Positions 42,710-53,692 are shown, counted from the first letter of the stretch. The stretch is 64,000 nucleotides of DNA from Thiemannella venezuelensis (GCF_014203605.1 NZ_JACHJJ010000024.1:62001-126000); one strand, 5' to 3'. The notes: generated from the sequence alone by a model not told the origin. Translations and numbers: made by a program.

Positions 42710-43972
42710 ATGAGCTTCCAGGCGCCCAAGGGCACCTTCGACTGGATCCCACCGCGCTCCGAGCGGGCCCTCGCCGTGCGCGAGGCGCTGGCGGCCCCCG
42801 CCCGCCGCGCGGGGTACGGCTACATCGAGACGCCGACCTTCGAGGACACCGCGCTGTTCGTGCGCGGCGTCGGAGAGTCGACCGACGTCGTCTCCAAGGA
42901 GATGTACACCTTCACCGACAAGGGCGGACGCTCCATCACGCTCCGCCCCGAGGGCACCGCTTCGGTCGTGCGAGCCGTCCTCCAGCACGGCCTGCACAAC
43001 GGCCAGCTCCCCGTCAAACTCTGGTACTCCGGGAGCCAGTTCCGTTACGAGCGCGCCCAGAAGGGCCGCTACCGCCACTTCTGGCAGGTCGGCGCCGAGG
43101 CCCTCGGCGCGGAGGACCCGGCGCTGGACGCCGAGCTGATCCTGCTGGCCGCCGACGGCTACGCCGCGCTCGGGCTCACCGGAGTCCGGCTGCTGCTCAA
43201 CACGCTGGGCTGCAAGGAGTGCCGCCCCGGCTACCGGGCGGCGCTGCAGGAGTTCCTGCGCGCCCTCGACCTCGACGAGCCCACCCGGGCGCGGATCGAG
43301 ATCAACCCGCTGCGGGTGCTGGACGACAAGCGGCCCGAGGTGCAGGTCCAGCTCGCCGGCGCGCCGCTGGTCGTCGACCACCTGTGCGGGGCCTGCAAGG
43401 CCTACCACGAGGAGGTCCGCACGCTGCTGACCGCCTCCGGCGCCGCCTTCACCGACGACCCCCGCCTGGTCCGCGGTCTCGACTACTACACGCGCACCAC
43501 GTTCGAGTTCGTCCACGACGGCCTGGGCTCGCAGTCCGCGGTCGGCGGCGGCGGCCGCTACGACGGGCTGAGCGAGATGATCGGCGGCCCGGCGCTGCCG
43601 AGCGTCGGCTGGGCGCTCGGCGTCGACCGGACGGTCCTGGCCATGGAGGCCGAGGGGCTGTTCGAGGAGGACGCGGGCGGGGAACGTGTCCAGGTGTACG
43701 GTGTGCCGCTGGGAGAAGAGGCACGCCGCCGCATGTTCCTGCTCGTCACCGAGCTGCGCCGGGCGGGGATCGCCGCCGACATGTCCTTCGGCGGCAAGGG
43801 CGTCAAGGGCGCGATGAAGGGCGCCGACCGCTCCGGGGCCCGCTACGCGCTGATCCTGGGCGAGCGTGACCTGGCGGCGCGGGCCGTACAGCTGAAGGAC
43901 CTGACCACCGCAGAGCAGACCGAGGTGCCGCTGGCCGAGGTCGCCGACATTCTGAAGGGGAAGTTTTCGTGA
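42710..43972 (+). CDS. hisS: Histidyl-tRNA synthetase
   Basis: The 420-residue class II synthetase has motif 2 ([17 protein letters not shown]), the histidine-specific [15 protein letters not shown], and the C-terminal anticodon-binding domain. The ATG at 42710 gives the standard start [11 protein letters not shown]. It follows the MBL gene by 5 bp, and its stop overlaps the aspS GTG (GTGA at 43969-43972), so the three genes form one unit. Confidence 0.98.
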   Translation: MSFQAPKGTFDWIPPRSERALAVREALAAPARRAGYGYIETPTFEDTALFVRGVGESTDVVSKEMYTFTDKGGRSITLRPEGTASVVRAVLQHGLHNGQLPVKLWYSGSQFRYERAQKGRYRHFWQVGAEALGAEDPALDAELILLAADGYAALGLTGVRLLLNTLGCKECRPGYRAALQEFLRALDLDEPTRARIEINPLRVLDDKRPEVQVQLAGAPLVVDHLCGACKAYHEEVRTLLTASGAAFTDDPRLVRGLDYYTRTTFEFVHDGLGSQSAVGGGGRYDGLSEMIGGPALPSVGWALGVDRTVLAMEAEGLFEEDAGGERVQVYGVPLGEEARRRMFLLVTELRRAGIAADMSFGGKGVKGAMKGADRSGARYALILGERDLAARAVQLKDLTTAEQTEVPLAEVADILKGKFS

Positions 43973-45756
43973 TCCGCACGCACACCGCCGGTTCGCTCCG
44001 CAAGGAGCACGCGGGTGAGCAGGTAACGCTGGCCGGATGGGTGGCGCGCCGCCGCGACCACGGTGGCGTGGTCTTCATCGACCTGCGCGACGCCTCCGGC
44101 TCCGCGCAGGTGGTCTTCCGCGAGGAGGACGACGCGCACGGCCTGCGCGCCGAGTACTGCGTCAAGGTCGTCGGGGAGGTGCGGGTCCGCCCGGAGGGCA
44201 ACGAGAACCCCGATCTGCCCACCGGTGAGATCGAGGTCGTCGCCTCCGAGGTCGAGGTGCTCAGCGAGTCGGCCCCGCTGCCGTTCCCGATCGAGGGCAA
44301 CGCCGGTGTCTCGGAGGAGGCCCGGCTGAAGTACCGCTACCTCGACATCCGCCGCCAGCAGGTCGCCCAGGCCGTGCGGATCCGCTCCCAGGCCACCTAC
44401 CTGGCCCACGAGGTGATGAAGGAGCACGGGTTCGTCTACGTCGAGACCCCGACGCTCACCCGCTCCACCCCCGAGGGCGCCCGCGACTTCCTGGTCCCGG
44501 TCCGCCTCCAGCCCGGCAGCTGGTACGCCCTGCCCCAGTCGCCGCAGCTGTTCAAGCAACTGCTGCAGGTCGCCGGCCTGGAGCGCTACTACCAGCTCGC
44601 CAAGTGCTACCGCGACGAGGACCTGCGCGCCGACCGGCAGCCGGAGTTCACCCAGATCGACGTGGAGATGTCCTTCGTCGACCAGGACGACGTCATCGCC
44701 CTCGGCGAGGCGCTGGTCGGCCGCATCTGGAAGGAGACGATCGGCTACGACCTGCCGACGCCGCTGCCCCGGATGACCTACGCCGACGCCATGTCCCGCT
44801 ACGGCTCCGACAAGCCGGACCTGCGCTTCGGCTGCGAGCTGGTCGAGATGACCGGGTTCTTCGCCGAGACCACCTTCCGCGTCTTCCAGGCGCCCTACGT
44901 CGGCGCCGTGGTCATGCCCGGGGGCGCCTCCCAGACCCGCAAGGAGCTGGACGGCTGGCAGGAGTGGGCGAAGTCGCGCGGCGCCCGCGGCCTGGCCTAC
45001 GTGCTGGTCGGCGAGGACGGCACGCTCGGCGGCCCGGTCGCCAAGAACCTCTCCGAGACCGAGACCGCCGGCCTGGCCGCCAAGGCGGGCGCGAACCCGG
45101 GTGACGCGATCTTCTTCGCGGCCGGCGCGGTCCACGCCTCCCGCGACCTGCTCGGCGCGGCACGCCTGGAGATCGGCCGCCGCTGCGGCCTCATCGACGA
45201 GTCGGCGTGGAACTTCCTCTGGGTCGTCGACGCCCCCATGTTCGAGCCGGTGCTCGACGACGTCGGCCGGCAGACCGGCTGGACCGCGGTGCACCACCCG
45301 TTCACCGGCCCCAAGCCCGAGTGGGCCGACACCTTCCAGGACAAGCCGGGCGAGGCCCTGGCCTACGCCTACGACATGGTCTGCAACGGCATGGAGATCG
45401 GCGGCGGCTCGATCCGGATCCACCGCGCCGAGATGCAGCAGCGCGTCTTCGAGGTGCTCGGCATCTCCAAGGAGGAGGCCGAGAGCAAGTTCGGCTTCCT
45501 GCTGGAGGCGTTCAAGTACGGCCCGCCGCCGCACGGCGGCATCGCCTACGGCTGGGACCGCATCTGCATGCTGCTGGCGGGCGGCGACTCGATCCGCGAC
45601 GTCATCGCCTTCCCGAAGACGGCCTCCGGCTTCGACCCGCTGACCGGCGCGCCCACCCCGATCACGGGCGAGCAGCGCAAGGAGGCGGGCGTGGACGCCC
45701 AGCCGAAGGAGACGGGGCCGAAGGAGACCGGCGCGGCCAGGCCCGCGGCATCCTGA
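43969..45756 (+). CDS. aspS: Aspartyl-tRNA synthetase
   Basis: The 595-residue class II enzyme has the OB-fold anticodon domain (residues 1-110), motif 2 with [20 protein letters not shown], the bacterial GAD insertion domain and motif 3 [15 protein letters not shown] short Lys/Glu/Gly/Pro tail extends past the usual end. It overlaps hisS. Whether it is discriminating or also charges tRNA-Asn cannot be settled from motifs alone. Confidence 0.98.
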   Translation: MIRTHTAGSLRKEHAGEQVTLAGWVARRRDHGGVVFIDLRDASGSAQVVFREEDDAHGLRAEYCVKVVGEVRVRPEGNENPDLPTGEIEVVASEVEVLSESAPLPFPIEGNAGVSEEARLKYRYLDIRRQQVAQAVRIRSQATYLAHEVMKEHGFVYVETPTLTRSTPEGARDFLVPVRLQPGSWYALPQSPQLFKQLLQVAGLERYYQLAKCYRDEDLRADRQPEFTQIDVEMSFVDQDDVIALGEALVGRIWKETIGYDLPTPLPRMTYADAMSRYGSDKPDLRFGCELVEMTGFFAETTFRVFQAPYVGAVVMPGGASQTRKELDGWQEWAKSRGARGLAYVLVGEDGTLGGPVAKNLSETETAGLAAKAGANPGDAIFFAAGAVHASRDLLGAARLEIGRRCGLIDESAWNFLWVVDAPMFEPVLDDVGRQTGWTAVHHPFTGPKPEWADTFQDKPGEALAYAYDMVCNGMEIGGGSIRIHRAEMQQRVFEVLGISKEEAESKFGFLLEAFKYGPPPHGGIAYGWDRICMLLAGGDSIRDVIAFPKTASGFDPLTGAPTPITGEQRKEAGVDAQPKETGPKETGAARPAAS

Positions 45757-45774
45757 TCCCCCCTTTCCTCCGGC

Positions 45775-45812
45775 CCGTACGGCGGGCGCCCGGCGAGGCG
45801 CCCGCCGTACGG
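45775..45812. terminator. Perfect 16-bp hairpin between convergent genes
   Basis: CCGTACGGCGGGCGCC (45775-45790) pairs perfectly with 45797-45812 around CGGCGA, between the aspS stop and the P450 stop on the other strand. CTTCTC follows on the plus strand. Confidence 0.75.
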
Positions 45813-45816
45813 CTTC

Positions 45817-47070
45817 TCAGAAGCGGACCGGCAGCGCCTGCAGACCGCGGACGATCGAGGCGCTCCCGCGCCATTCGAGCTGCTCCGGAGCGCAGTCGAG
45901 CGCGATGTCCGGCAACCGGCGCAGCAGCGTCCCGAAGGCGATCCGGGCCTCCAGCCGGGCCAGCGGGGCGCCCAGGCAGAAGTGGACGCCGTGGCCGAAG
46001 GCCAGGTGGTGGCCGCCGTCCCGGGTGACGTCCAGGGCGTCGGGGTCGTCGAACGCTCCGGGGTCGCGCCCGGCCGCGCCGAGCGAGACCTGGACCATGC
46101 TGCCCTCGGGGATGCGGACGCCCGCGATCCGGAGGTCCTCGGTGGCGAAGCGGAGGGTGGCCCGCTCCACCGGCCCGTCGTAGCGCAGGAACTCCTCGAC
46201 CGCCCCCGGGATCAGCTCGGGCTCCTCCTGCAGGAGGCGGAGCTGGCCGGGGTGGGTCAGCAGGGCCAGCATGCCGTTGCCGATGAGGTTGACCGTGGTC
46301 TCGTGCCCGGCGATGAGCAGCAGCGTGAGCATGGCGATCAGCTCCGGCTCGCTCAGCAGCTCGTCCTCGTCGCTGGCGGTGACCAGCGCGCTGACCATGT
46401 CGTCCCTGGGCTCGGCCCGGCGCTCGGCGATGAGCCCGGAGAAGTAGGCGCGGATGGCGGTGTTCACCGCGTCGCGCCGCTTGACGGACTCCTCGTCGAG
46501 TGAGGGGGTGACGAGGGTGGCCGACCAGACGCGGAAGTCGTCGCGGTCCCCGGCGGGTACGCCCAGCAGCTCGCAGATCACGGTGATCGGCAGCGGGAAG
46601 GCGAAGTCGTCGAGGAGGTCGGCCCGCCCCCGGGCGGCCATCGTGTCGATCAGCCGGTCGGTGATCTCCTGGATCCGGGGGCGCAGGCTCTCGACCCGGC
46701 GTGCGGTGAAGGCCCTGGAGACCAGGCGGCGCAGCCGGGTGTGGTCCGGCGGGTCGGTGGAGAGCAGGTTCTCGGCGAGCGCGGGATTGCCGCCGGCCAG
46801 TTCCCGGAAGAGGTCGGGCCCGTTGCGCAGGTTCTTGGCCAGCCGGGGGTCGCTCAGCGCCGCGCGGCCGTGCTCGTGGTCGATGACCAGGAACGACGAC
46901 ACCCCCGGCGGGAAGTCGATCGGGTGGACCGGGCCTTTCTCGCGCAGCCTGCCGTACTCGGCGTACGGGTCGCGGGTGAACTCCGGGCTGAAGAGGAATT
47001 CGAGTGGAAGCCGCTCCGGGTTCCCCGTGTTCCCGGTGCCCTCCGGGTTCGCTGCGGTGCGTTCGGACAT
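45817..47070 (-). CDS. Cytochrome P450
   Basis: The 417-residue class I P450 has the I-helix AGHETT, the K-helix ExxR (EEFLRY), and the heme loop FGHGVHFCLGAPLAR with the cysteine ligand near residue 360. The sequence style is that of CYP105/107-like actinomycete hydroxylases. No ferredoxin, reductase or biosynthetic gene is next to it, so it must rely on redox partners elsewhere and its substrate is open. The ATG at 47070 follows GGAGGG. Confidence 0.93.
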   Translation of the reverse strand: MSERTAANPEGTGNTGNPERLPLEFLFSPEFTRDPYAEYGRLREKGPVHPIDFPPGVSSFLVIDHEHGRAALSDPRLAKNLRNGPDLFRELAGGNPALAENLLSTDPPDHTRLRRLVSRAFTARRVESLRPRIQEITDRLIDTMAARGRADLLDDFAFPLPITVICELLGVPAGDRDDFRVWSATLVTPSLDEESVKRRDAVNTAIRAYFSGLIAERRAEPRDDMVSALVTASDEDELLSEPELIAMLTLLLIAGHETTVNLIGNGMLALLTHPGQLRLLQEEPELIPGAVEEFLRYDGPVERATLRFATEDLRIAGVRIPEGSMVQVSLGAAGRDPGAFDDPDALDVTRDGGHHLAFGHGVHFCLGAPLARLEARIAFGTLLRRLPDIALDCAPEQLEWRGSASIVRGLQALPVRF

Positions 47071-47127
47071 GGATGCCCTCCGGTGAGATGATCACGTGTC
47101 CTTCCGCCCCCAGCATGTCCGATCTTG

Positions 47128-47187
47128 CCCCGCCGCGTAAGGCGGGGAACGGCGAACGCCCCGGCGGAGCACCGCCGGGGCGTTCGC
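47128..47187 (-). terminator. Two hairpins after the second cyclophilin gene
   Basis: GCGAACGCCCCGGCGG (47152-47167) pairs perfectly over 16 bp with 47172-47187, loop AGCA. A second, smaller stem of 7 bp (47128-47134 with 47141-47147) follows on the minus strand. They separate the cyclophilin from the P450. Confidence 0.75.
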
Positions 47188-47198
47188 ACGGGACCGCG

Positions 47199-48080
47199 TC
47201 AGGAGACGGTGACGTCCTTGATGAGGACCGGGATCTTGGGGGCGTTGGAGCCGCCGTCGCCGGTGATGTCGTCGGGGTTGGTGATCCACCCGCCGGCGAA
47301 GACCTTCTCGAGGATCTCCATGCCCTTGGAGACGGTGCCGAAGGGCGTGTAGGCCGGCTGCAGCTGGGCGGTCTCGTCCGAGAGCGAGATCCAGAACTGG
47401 CTGCCGTTCTGGTTGCTGGCGTCGCCCGCCTGCGCCAGCGCCACCGTGCCCTTGGTGTACGGCATGCCGCCCAGGTTCTCGTCGTTGAAGACGTAGCCCG
47501 AGCTGCCCTGGCCGTCGGTGGGGTTCTTGCCGTCGGCCTTGGCCTGCGGGTCGCCGCACTGCAGCAGGCCCAGCCCCGAGTTCTCCGGGGTGGCCAGGCG
47601 GTGGCACTTGGTGTTGTCGTAGAAGTTCTTCTTGGCCAGGAAGGCCAGGGAGTTGACAGTGCAGGGGGCCGCCTGGGTCGCCAGGTCGATCACGATGTCG
47701 CCGTGGTTGGTGGTGATCGTCATGGTCTTCGGCTTCAGGTTCGGCTTCTTCGGCGGGTAGCCCACCTTCTTGGCCGGGCTGCCGCTGGTGTCGGCGCGGT
47801 AGTCGCAGGTGACGGAGGCCGGGTCGGCCACCCCGGCGCTGACGCTCGGCTGGGGGGTGGCGCTCTGCGAGGGCGCCGGCGACGCGACCGCGGTGTTCGT
47901 GCTGTCGCCGCCTCCGCCGAGCAGGACCGTGGCGGCGACCACGCCGCCGGCCACCACGGCCACCGCGGCACCGGCTCCGATGAAGGTGTTCCGCTTCGCC
48001 TTCCTGGCCTGCTCGGCACGCTGGGCCTGCCGCTCCTTGTGCTCCCGCGCCAGCTGGCTCTGGCGGTCTTCGCCGCTCAC
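47199..48080 (-). CDS. Membrane-anchored cyclophilin-type peptidyl-prolyl isomerase (copy 2)
   Basis: The 293-residue protein copies the layout of the protein at 41015-41860: charged N-terminus (SGEDRQSQLAREHKERQ), membrane helix (about residues 32-55), Ser/Pro linker and cyclophilin domain (TNHGDIVIDL, NGSQFWISLSD, YTPFGTVSKGMEILE). Cys residues near CDYRAD and in CHRLATPENSGLGLLQCGD may form a disulfide outside the cell. The GTG at 48080 has GGAGG upstream. The two are clear paralogues and probably arose by duplication within this region. Confidence 0.92.
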   Translation of the reverse strand: MSGEDRQSQLAREHKERQAQRAEQARKAKRNTFIGAGAAVAVVAGGVVAATVLLGGGGDSTNTAVASPAPSQSATPQPSVSAGVADPASVTCDYRADTSGSPAKKVGYPPKKPNLKPKTMTITTNHGDIVIDLATQAAPCTVNSLAFLAKKNFYDNTKCHRLATPENSGLGLLQCGDPQAKADGKNPTDGQGSSGYVFNDENLGGMPYTKGTVALAQAGDASNQNGSQFWISLSDETAQLQPAYTPFGTVSKGMEILEKVFAGGWITNPDDITGDGGSNAPKIPVLIKDVTVS

Positions 48081-48280
48081 CGCTATGTCCTCCAGGATTG
48101 CCGTTCCATGACTATCAACTCGGCGAAAGCGTACCGGCCCTGCGGTGTGCTGGATGTAAGTGACGAAATCCCTCGTATGAGGTTACGGGGGAGATACCCC
48201 GTCTCTTTACGCGTTTCAGAGAGGCCGCGTGATGAGATGCCCCCTGGCGATGACGAGCCGCGTACCACCGGAGCCGCACC

Positions 48281-48742
48281 ATGTTCGAAGAGATCCTGGG
48301 CCTTCCCGCCCACCCCCTGATCATCCACGCCGCCGTGGTCCTGACACCGCTGCTGGCGGTGCTGGCGGCGGTCTACGCGCTGGCTCCGCGCACGCGCGCC
48401 GCCCTGCGGTGGGCCGTCCTCGGCCTCGCGGTGGTCACCCCCGTCGCCACCCTGGCGGCCAGGCAGAGCGGCGTCGCGCTCATGGAGGGCCGCTTCTCCT
48501 CCGCCTCGGGGACGCTCGGCGAGCGCATCGCCGAGCACGCGGCGTTCGGCACGCCGCTGACGCTGTCGGTGGCCGGCCTGGGCCTGGCCTCGCTGGCGAC
48601 CGTCCACGTCTCCCGCTCCGAACGCCCCGGCCGGCCGGTGGAGCTGGCCGTGACGGCCCTCACGGTCCTCCTGGCCGCCGTGGCGGTCTACTACGTGGTC
48701 CGGGCCGGGCACAGCGGCGCCACGGCCGTCTGGGGCGGCTGA
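48281..48742 (+). CDS. DUF2231-family membrane protein
   Basis: The 153-residue protein has four predicted membrane helices and the family's His motif near the start ([13 protein letters not shown]), which might bind a metal or heme. Function is unknown. The ATG at 48281 has GGAG at 48269-48272 upstream. It is divergent from the second cyclophilin gene and lies 101 bp before rarA. Confidence 0.8.
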   Translation: MFEEILGLPAHPLIIHAAVVLTPLLAVLAAVYALAPRTRAALRWAVLGLAVVTPVATLAARQSGVALMEGRFSSASGTLGERIAEHAAFGTPLTLSVAGLGLASLATVHVSRSERPGRPVELAVTALTVLLAAVAVYYVVRAGHSGATAVWGG

Positions 48743-48830
48743 GGACGCCCCGCGGGCACGGTCCCGCCCGGCCCGCGGGGCGGGACCCCGCCTCCGCCCG
48801 CGGGGAGGACCGGCCCTCCGCCGGTGGCTG

Positions 48831-48843
48831 TACTGTCGGGGCT
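48831..48843 (+). promoter_or_regulatory. -10 element of a probable leaderless promoter (rarA)
   Basis: TACTGT (48831-48836) is followed by 7 bases and the GTG at 48844, with no Shine-Dalgarno in the gap. Confidence 0.5.
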
Positions 48844-50178
48844 GTGGAGAGCCTGTTCGACTCGGCGGCCGAGGAGGCGCACCGCGGCCAGGAGCCCCTC
48901 GCGGTGCGGATGCGCCCGCGCGGCCTGGACGAGGTGATCGGCCAGCGCCATCTGCTGGGCCCGGGAACGCCGCTGCGCCGCCTCGTCGAGGCCGAGGCGC
49001 CGATGTCGCTGTTCCTGTGGGGACCGCCGGGGACCGGCAAGACCACCCTGGCCTACGTCGTGGCGGGCGTCACCAAGCGCCGCTTCGTGGAGGTCTCCGC
49101 GGTCTCGGCGGGCGTCAAGGAGGTGCGCGCGGCCATCGAGCAGGCCCGTCGCGAACTGGGCATGTCCGGCCGGCAGACCGTGCTGTTCGTGGACGAGGTG
49201 CACCGCTTCAACAAGGCCCAGCAGGACGCCCTGCTGCCCGCGGTGGAGAACCGCTGGGTCACCTTCATCGGCGCGACCACGGAGAACCCGTTCTTCTCCG
49301 TCATCTCGCCGCTGCTCTCGCGCTCCCTGCTGCTGACCCTGGAGCCCCTGTCCGACGACGACGTCCGGGCGGTGCTGGAGCGCGCCGCCGCCGACCCGCG
49401 CGGCCTGGACGGCTCGGTACGGCTGGCGCCGGAGGCGGTCGGCCACCTCGTCCGGCTGGCCGGCGGGGACGCCCGCCGCTCGCTCACCTACCTGGAGGCC
49501 GCCGCGCTGATCGCCGACGGCGAGATCACCGTCGAGGTGGTGGAGCGGGCGGTGGACAAGGCGGCCGTGCGCTACGACCGCCAGGGCGACCAGCACTACG
49601 ACGTGATCAGCGGCTTCATCAAGAGCATGCGCGGCTCCGACGCCGACGCTGCGCTGCACTACCTGGCCCGGATGATCGAGGCGGGCGAGGACCCGCGGTT
49701 CATCGCCCGCCGGATCATGATCTTCGCCTCCGAGGACGTCGGCATGGCCGACCCGACCTGCCTGCAGGTCGCGGTGGCCGCCGCCCAGGCGGTGGAGATG
49801 ATCGGACTGCCCGAGGGGCGGCTCAACCTCGCCCAGGCGGTCATCCACTGCGCGCTGGCCCCCAAGTCCAACGCGGTGATCACCGCCATCGGCGAGGCCG
49901 CGGAGGACGTGCGGCGCGGCGACATCGGCCAGGTCCCCGGCCACCTGCGCGACGCCCACTACGCGGGGGCGAAGAAGCTCGGCCACGGCCGGGGCTACAA
50001 GTACCCCCACGACTTCGAGCACGGCCTGGTGCGCCAGGACTACATCCCCGAGGCGCTCCGCGACCGCCGCTACTACCGGCCCACCCGGCACGGCGCCGAG
50101 GCGGGCTACGCCGACCGGTGGTCCAGGATCCGGAGGTTCCTCCGCGGCGTGCCCGGGGAAGAGGGCGGGACGCGATAG
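48844..50178 (+). CDS. rarA: Replication-associated recombination protein RarA (MgsA)
   Basis: The 444-residue AAA+ ATPase has Walker [10 protein letters not shown], Walker [17 protein letters not shown], sensor 1 GATTENPFF and the RarA-specific C-terminal tetramerisation region ([30 protein letters not shown]). It acts at stalled replication forks. The GTG at 48844 gives the usual short N-terminus ([10 protein letters not shown]) and follows a -10 hexamer directly. Confidence 0.96.
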   Translation: MESLFDSAAEEAHRGQEPLAVRMRPRGLDEVIGQRHLLGPGTPLRRLVEAEAPMSLFLWGPPGTGKTTLAYVVAGVTKRRFVEVSAVSAGVKEVRAAIEQARRELGMSGRQTVLFVDEVHRFNKAQQDALLPAVENRWVTFIGATTENPFFSVISPLLSRSLLLTLEPLSDDDVRAVLERAAADPRGLDGSVRLAPEAVGHLVRLAGGDARRSLTYLEAAALIADGEITVEVVERAVDKAAVRYDRQGDQHYDVISGFIKSMRGSDADAALHYLARMIEAGEDPRFIARRIMIFASEDVGMADPTCLQVAVAAAQAVEMIGLPEGRLNLAQAVIHCALAPKSNAVITAIGEAAEDVRRGDIGQVPGHLRDAHYAGAKKLGHGRGYKYPHDFEHGLVRQDYIPEALRDRRYYRPTRHGAEAGYADRWSRIRRFLRGVPGEEGGTR

Positions 50179-50215
50179 GGTCTTGCCATTCCGGGTGACG
50201 TAGGGAGATCGGCGC

Positions 50216-50605
50216 ATGCTTACCGCGGGAGAGGTCGCCGGGCTGATCGCGGCCGTGGCCTGTGTGGTCCTGGTCTGCTTTCTGGTCGTGGTCCTGCTCA
50301 AGCTGGCCAGGCTGCTCGCCGAGGCCACCAGGGCGGTCTCCGAGCTGAACGGCCGGGTGGTGCCGCTGCTGGAGGAGGTCGCGCTCACCGTCGGCGAGGC
50401 CAACCGGCAGCTCGTCGAGGTCGAGGCCGTCATCCGCGACGTCAAGCAGGTCAGCGGGCACGTGGCCAAGGTCAGCGACGCCACCCAGACGCTGGTCACC
50501 GGCCCGATCATCAAGGTCGCGGCGCTCGGCCACGGCATCCGGCAGGCCATGAGCGCCCGCGGGCGCGGCCGGTCGCCCCGCGCGCTGGAGAGGCGTCGGC
50601 GGTGA
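50216..50605 (+). CDS. DUF948-domain small membrane protein
   Basis: The 129-residue protein has one N-terminal helix (about residues 8-30) and a heptad-like coiled-coil region (LEEVALTVGEANRQLVEVEAVI in overlapping order). Such genes precede alaS in many actinomycetes; function unknown. Its stop overlaps the next GTG (GTGA at 50602-50605). Confidence 0.8.
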   Translation: MLTAGEVAGLIAAVACVVLVCFLVVVLLKLARLLAEATRAVSELNGRVVPLLEEVALTVGEANRQLVEVEAVIRDVKQVSGHVAKVSDATQTLVTGPIIKVAALGHGIRQAMSARGRGRSPRALERRRR

Positions 50606-50871
50606 TCCGGCGGCTGTTCTACATGGCCCTGGGCGCGTTCGGCGCCGTGTGGGCCATGCGCAGGCTCCAGGCCCTGCGCCCCGACCATGTGGCCCGGCGC
50701 GCCGTGCGGGGCGCCTCCGGCGTGCTGGAGCAGGCCCGGATCTTCGCCGAGGACGCGCTGGACGGCGCGGCCCGGCGGGAAACCGAGTTGCGGGCCCGGC
50801 TCGGGCTCGGCACCGTGGAAGAGACCACCGCGGAAAACACCTATCACTACGACGTAAAGGATGGCCGCTGA
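50602..50871 (+). CDS. Small conserved protein preceding alaS (DUF6167-like)
   Basis: The 89-residue protein has a hydrophobic N-terminus ([18 protein letters not shown]) and a helical, Arg-rich rest. It starts by overlapping the DUF948 gene and stops (TGA 50869-50871) within 2 bp of the preferred alaS start, so the three are chained. Function unknown; the DUF number is from memory and less sure. Confidence 0.7.
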   Translation: MIRRLFYMALGAFGAVWAMRRLQALRPDHVARRAVRGASGVLEQARIFAEDALDGAARRETELRARLGLGTVEETTAENTYHYDVKDGR

Positions 50872-50872
50872 C

Positions 50873-53545
50873 ATGGAGTCGGCAGAGATCGCCCGCCGCT
50901 TCCTGCGCTTCTTCGAGGAGCGTGGGCACACCGTCGTGCCCTCGGCCAGCCTGATCGCCGAGGACCCGACACTGCTTCTGGTCCCCGCGGGCATGGTCCC
51001 CTTCAAGCCCTACTTCCTGGGCCAGCGCACGCCTCCCTACCAGCGGGCCGCCAGCGTCCAGAAGTGCGTGCGGACCCCCGACATCGACGAGGTCGGCAAG
51101 ACCACCCGGCACGCCACGTTCTTCCAGATGCTCGGCAACTTCTCCTTCGGCGACTACTTCAAGGAGCAGGCGATCCCGTTCGCCTGGGAGCTGCTGACCA
51201 GGTCCGAGGCCGACGGCGGCTTCGGCTTCCCGGAGGAGCGGCTCTGGGTCACCGTCTACCACGACGACGACGAGGCCGCCGAGATCTGGCACACCAAGGC
51301 CGGCGTGCCGGCGGAGCGCATCCAGCGCCGCGGCCTGGCCGACAACTACTGGCACATGGGCGTGCCGGGGCCGGGCGGGCCGTGCACCGAGATCTACTAC
51401 GACCGCGGCCCCGAGTACGGCCGCGAGGGCGGGCCCGTCGCCGACGAGAACCGCTATCTCGAGGTCTGGAACAACGTCTTCATGCAGTTCCAGCTCGGCA
51501 CGGTCCGCAGCAAGGTCGACTTCGACGTCACCGGCGAGCTGCCCGCCAAGAGCGTGGACACCGGCATGGGCCTGGAGCGCATGGCCGCGATCCTGCAGGG
51601 CGTCGACAACATCTACGAGATCGACACCACCTACAAGATCCTCGACCGGGCCGCCGAGCTCACCCGGACCCGGTACGGCCGCGACGCCCGCTCCGACGTC
51701 AGCCTGCGCGTGGTCGCCGACCACGTCCGCAGCGGCACCATGCTGGTCGCCGACGGCGTGCTGCCCGGCAACGAGGGCCGCGGCTACGTGCTCCGCCGCA
51801 TCCTGCGCCGCTCGATCCGCAACCTGCGCCTGCTCGGCTCCGGCGAGGAGCGCTACATGCACGAGCTGACCGAGGTCGCGATCAACGTGATGGGCGAGCT
51901 CTACCCCGAGCTCAAGGCCGACGCCCCGCAGATCCACGGCGTCATCGACGCCGAGGAGCGCCTGTTCCTGGGCACCCTGCGCACCGGAACCGCGATCTTC
52001 GACGTGGCGGTGGAGGAGACCAAGCGCAAGGGCCAGAGCGTGCTGCCCGCCGGGCAGGCCTTCCAGCTCCACGACACCTACGGCTTCCCGATCGACCTGA
52101 CCCTGGAGATGGCCTCCGAGCAGGGCCTGCAGGTCGACGAGGAGGGCTTCCGCCGGCTGATGAAGGAGCAGCGCGACCGCGCCAAGGCCGACGCCGCCGC
52201 CAAGAAGACCGGCAACGCCGACATCTCGGTCTTCGGGCAGATCCTGGAGAAGGCCGGCAAGGTCGAGTTCCTCGGTTACGACCAGGTGACCGCCGAGTCC
52301 GAGGTGATCGGCCTGCTCGTCGACGGGGCCACGGTCCCCGCCGCGGGCGCCGGCAGCACGGTCGAGGTCGTGCTGGGCCGTACGCCCTTCTACGCCGAGG
52401 GCGGCGGCCAGCTCGCCGACCAGGGCCTCATCCGCACCGCCGGGGCCGAGGTCGAGATCACGGACGTGCAGTCCCCGGTGGCGGGCGTCGTCGTGCACCG
52501 CGGCAAGGTCCGCACCGGCGAGGTCCGGGTGGGCGACTCCGCCGAGGCCCTGATCGACGTCGAGCGCCGCCGCGCCATCTCCCGCAGCCACACCGCCACC
52601 CACCTGGTGCACCGCGGATTCCGCAACGCGCTGGGGGAGACGGCGGCCCAGGCCGGCTCGGAGAACTCGCCCGGCCGCTTCCGCTTCGACTTCACCGCCG
52701 CAGGGGCCGTCCCGCCCAGCGTGCTGCGCGACGTCGAGGACGAGGTCAACGCCGTCCTCATCAACGACCTGCAGGTCAACGCCTTCCACACCTCCCAGGC
52801 CGAGGCCCGGGCGATGGGCGCGCTGGCCCTGTTCGGCGAGAAGTACGGCGACGTCGTGCGAATCGTCGAGGTCGGCGACTACTCCCGCGAGCTCTGCGGC
52901 GGCACCCACGTCTCCAACTCCGGCCAGCTCGGCCTGGTCAAGGTGCTGGGCGAGTCCTCGATCGGCGCCGGTGTGCGCCGGGTGGAGGCCCTGGTCGGCC
53001 TGGACGCCTTCCGCTTCCTGGCCCGCGAGAGCGTGCTCGTCGCCCAGCTCTCCGAGCAGCTCAAGGCGCGCCGCGAGGAGCTGCCCGAGCGCGTCGAGGG
53101 CATCGTCACCCGGCTGCGCACCGCGGAGAAGGAGCTGGAGCGGCTCCGCTCGGCCCAGGTGCTCGCCGTCGCCGGCGAGCTGGCCGGCAGGGCCCGCGAC
53201 ACCGGCGGGGTCTCCGTCGTGACGCACCGCGCCCCCGACGGCACCTCCGCCGACGACCTGCGCAAGCTCGCCCTGGACGTGCGCGGCAGGTTCCCGTCCG
53301 ACCGCGCCGCGGTCGTGGTCGTCGCCGGAGTCCAGTCGGACCGGCCGGTCGTCGTCGCGACGGTCAACGACGCCGGGCGCGAGCGCGGCCTGAAGGCGGG
53401 CCGCCTGGTCGGCGTCGCCGCCAAGGCCCTCGGCGGCGGCGGCGGCGGCAAGGACGACGTGGCGCAGGGTGGCGGGACCCGTCCCGAGGCGATCGGCGAC
53501 GCCCTCGGCGCCGTCGAGCAGGCGATCGCGCAGACCCTGGCCTGA
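50873..53545 (+). CDS. alaS: Alanyl-tRNA synthetase
   Basis: The 890-residue enzyme has the class II core ([37 protein letters not shown]), the editing domain with [10 protein letters not shown] and the zinc-binding CGGTHV, and the C-terminal DHHA1 domain ending in a Gly run. The start [18 protein letters not shown] matches the family and falls at the ATG 50873. An ATG at 50861 is in frame but overlaps AAAGG directly. It is coupled to the upstream gene's stop. Confidence 0.97.
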   Translation: MESAEIARRFLRFFEERGHTVVPSASLIAEDPTLLLVPAGMVPFKPYFLGQRTPPYQRAASVQKCVRTPDIDEVGKTTRHATFFQMLGNFSFGDYFKEQAIPFAWELLTRSEADGGFGFPEERLWVTVYHDDDEAAEIWHTKAGVPAERIQRRGLADNYWHMGVPGPGGPCTEIYYDRGPEYGREGGPVADENRYLEVWNNVFMQFQLGTVRSKVDFDVTGELPAKSVDTGMGLERMAAILQGVDNIYEIDTTYKILDRAAELTRTRYGRDARSDVSLRVVADHVRSGTMLVADGVLPGNEGRGYVLRRILRRSIRNLRLLGSGEERYMHELTEVAINVMGELYPELKADAPQIHGVIDAEERLFLGTLRTGTAIFDVAVEETKRKGQSVLPAGQAFQLHDTYGFPIDLTLEMASEQGLQVDEEGFRRLMKEQRDRAKADAAAKKTGNADISVFGQILEKAGKVEFLGYDQVTAESEVIGLLVDGATVPAAGAGSTVEVVLGRTPFYAEGGGQLADQGLIRTAGAEVEITDVQSPVAGVVVHRGKVRTGEVRVGDSAEALIDVERRRAISRSHTATHLVHRGFRNALGETAAQAGSENSPGRFRFDFTAAGAVPPSVLRDVEDEVNAVLINDLQVNAFHTSQAEARAMGALALFGEKYGDVVRIVEVGDYSRELCGGTHVSNSGQLGLVKVLGESSIGAGVRRVEALVGLDAFRFLARESVLVAQLSEQLKARREELPERVEGIVTRLRTAEKELERLRSAQVLAVAGELAGRARDTGGVSVVTHRAPDGTSADDLRKLALDVRGRFPSDRAAVVVVAGVQSDRPVVVATVNDAGRERGLKAGRLVGVAAKALGGGGGGKDDVAQGGGTRPEAIGDALGAVEQAIAQTLA

Positions 53546-53603
53546 CCCGCGGTCCGGCGGAGGGCGGCGCCGTGGGCCGGACCGGTTCACGGGCCGGGCC
53601 GAT

Positions 53604-53692
53604 GCGGTGAGAGCCGGGCGGTGAGAGCCCGGACGGCGGGAGCCGAGATGGTGGGAGCGGAATCAGGGACCCCGGCCTGAGGGCCGGGGTCC
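53604..53692 (+). terminator. alaS-ruvX gap: 12-bp repeats and a terminator hairpin
   Basis: GCGGTGAGAGCC occurs at 53604-53615 and 53618-53629, with degenerate copies after. GGACCCCGGCC (53667-53677) pairs perfectly over 11 bp with 53682-53692, loop TGAG, then TCAT. The hairpin ends alaS or attenuates ruvX, which starts 19 bp later. Confidence 0.6.

Noticed and set aside
45775-45812. CCGTACGG-type palindromes at several intergenic sites (for example near 8348, 45775 and 56335) as a dispersed repeat family
   Set aside because: The shared core is short and also occurs inside genes; it looks like a genomic word preference and terminator arms rather than a mobile repeat.
45817-48080. P450 as part of a natural-product gene cluster
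   Set aside because: No polyketide, peptide, terpene or tailoring genes are nearby; neighbours are tRNA synthetases and folding factors.
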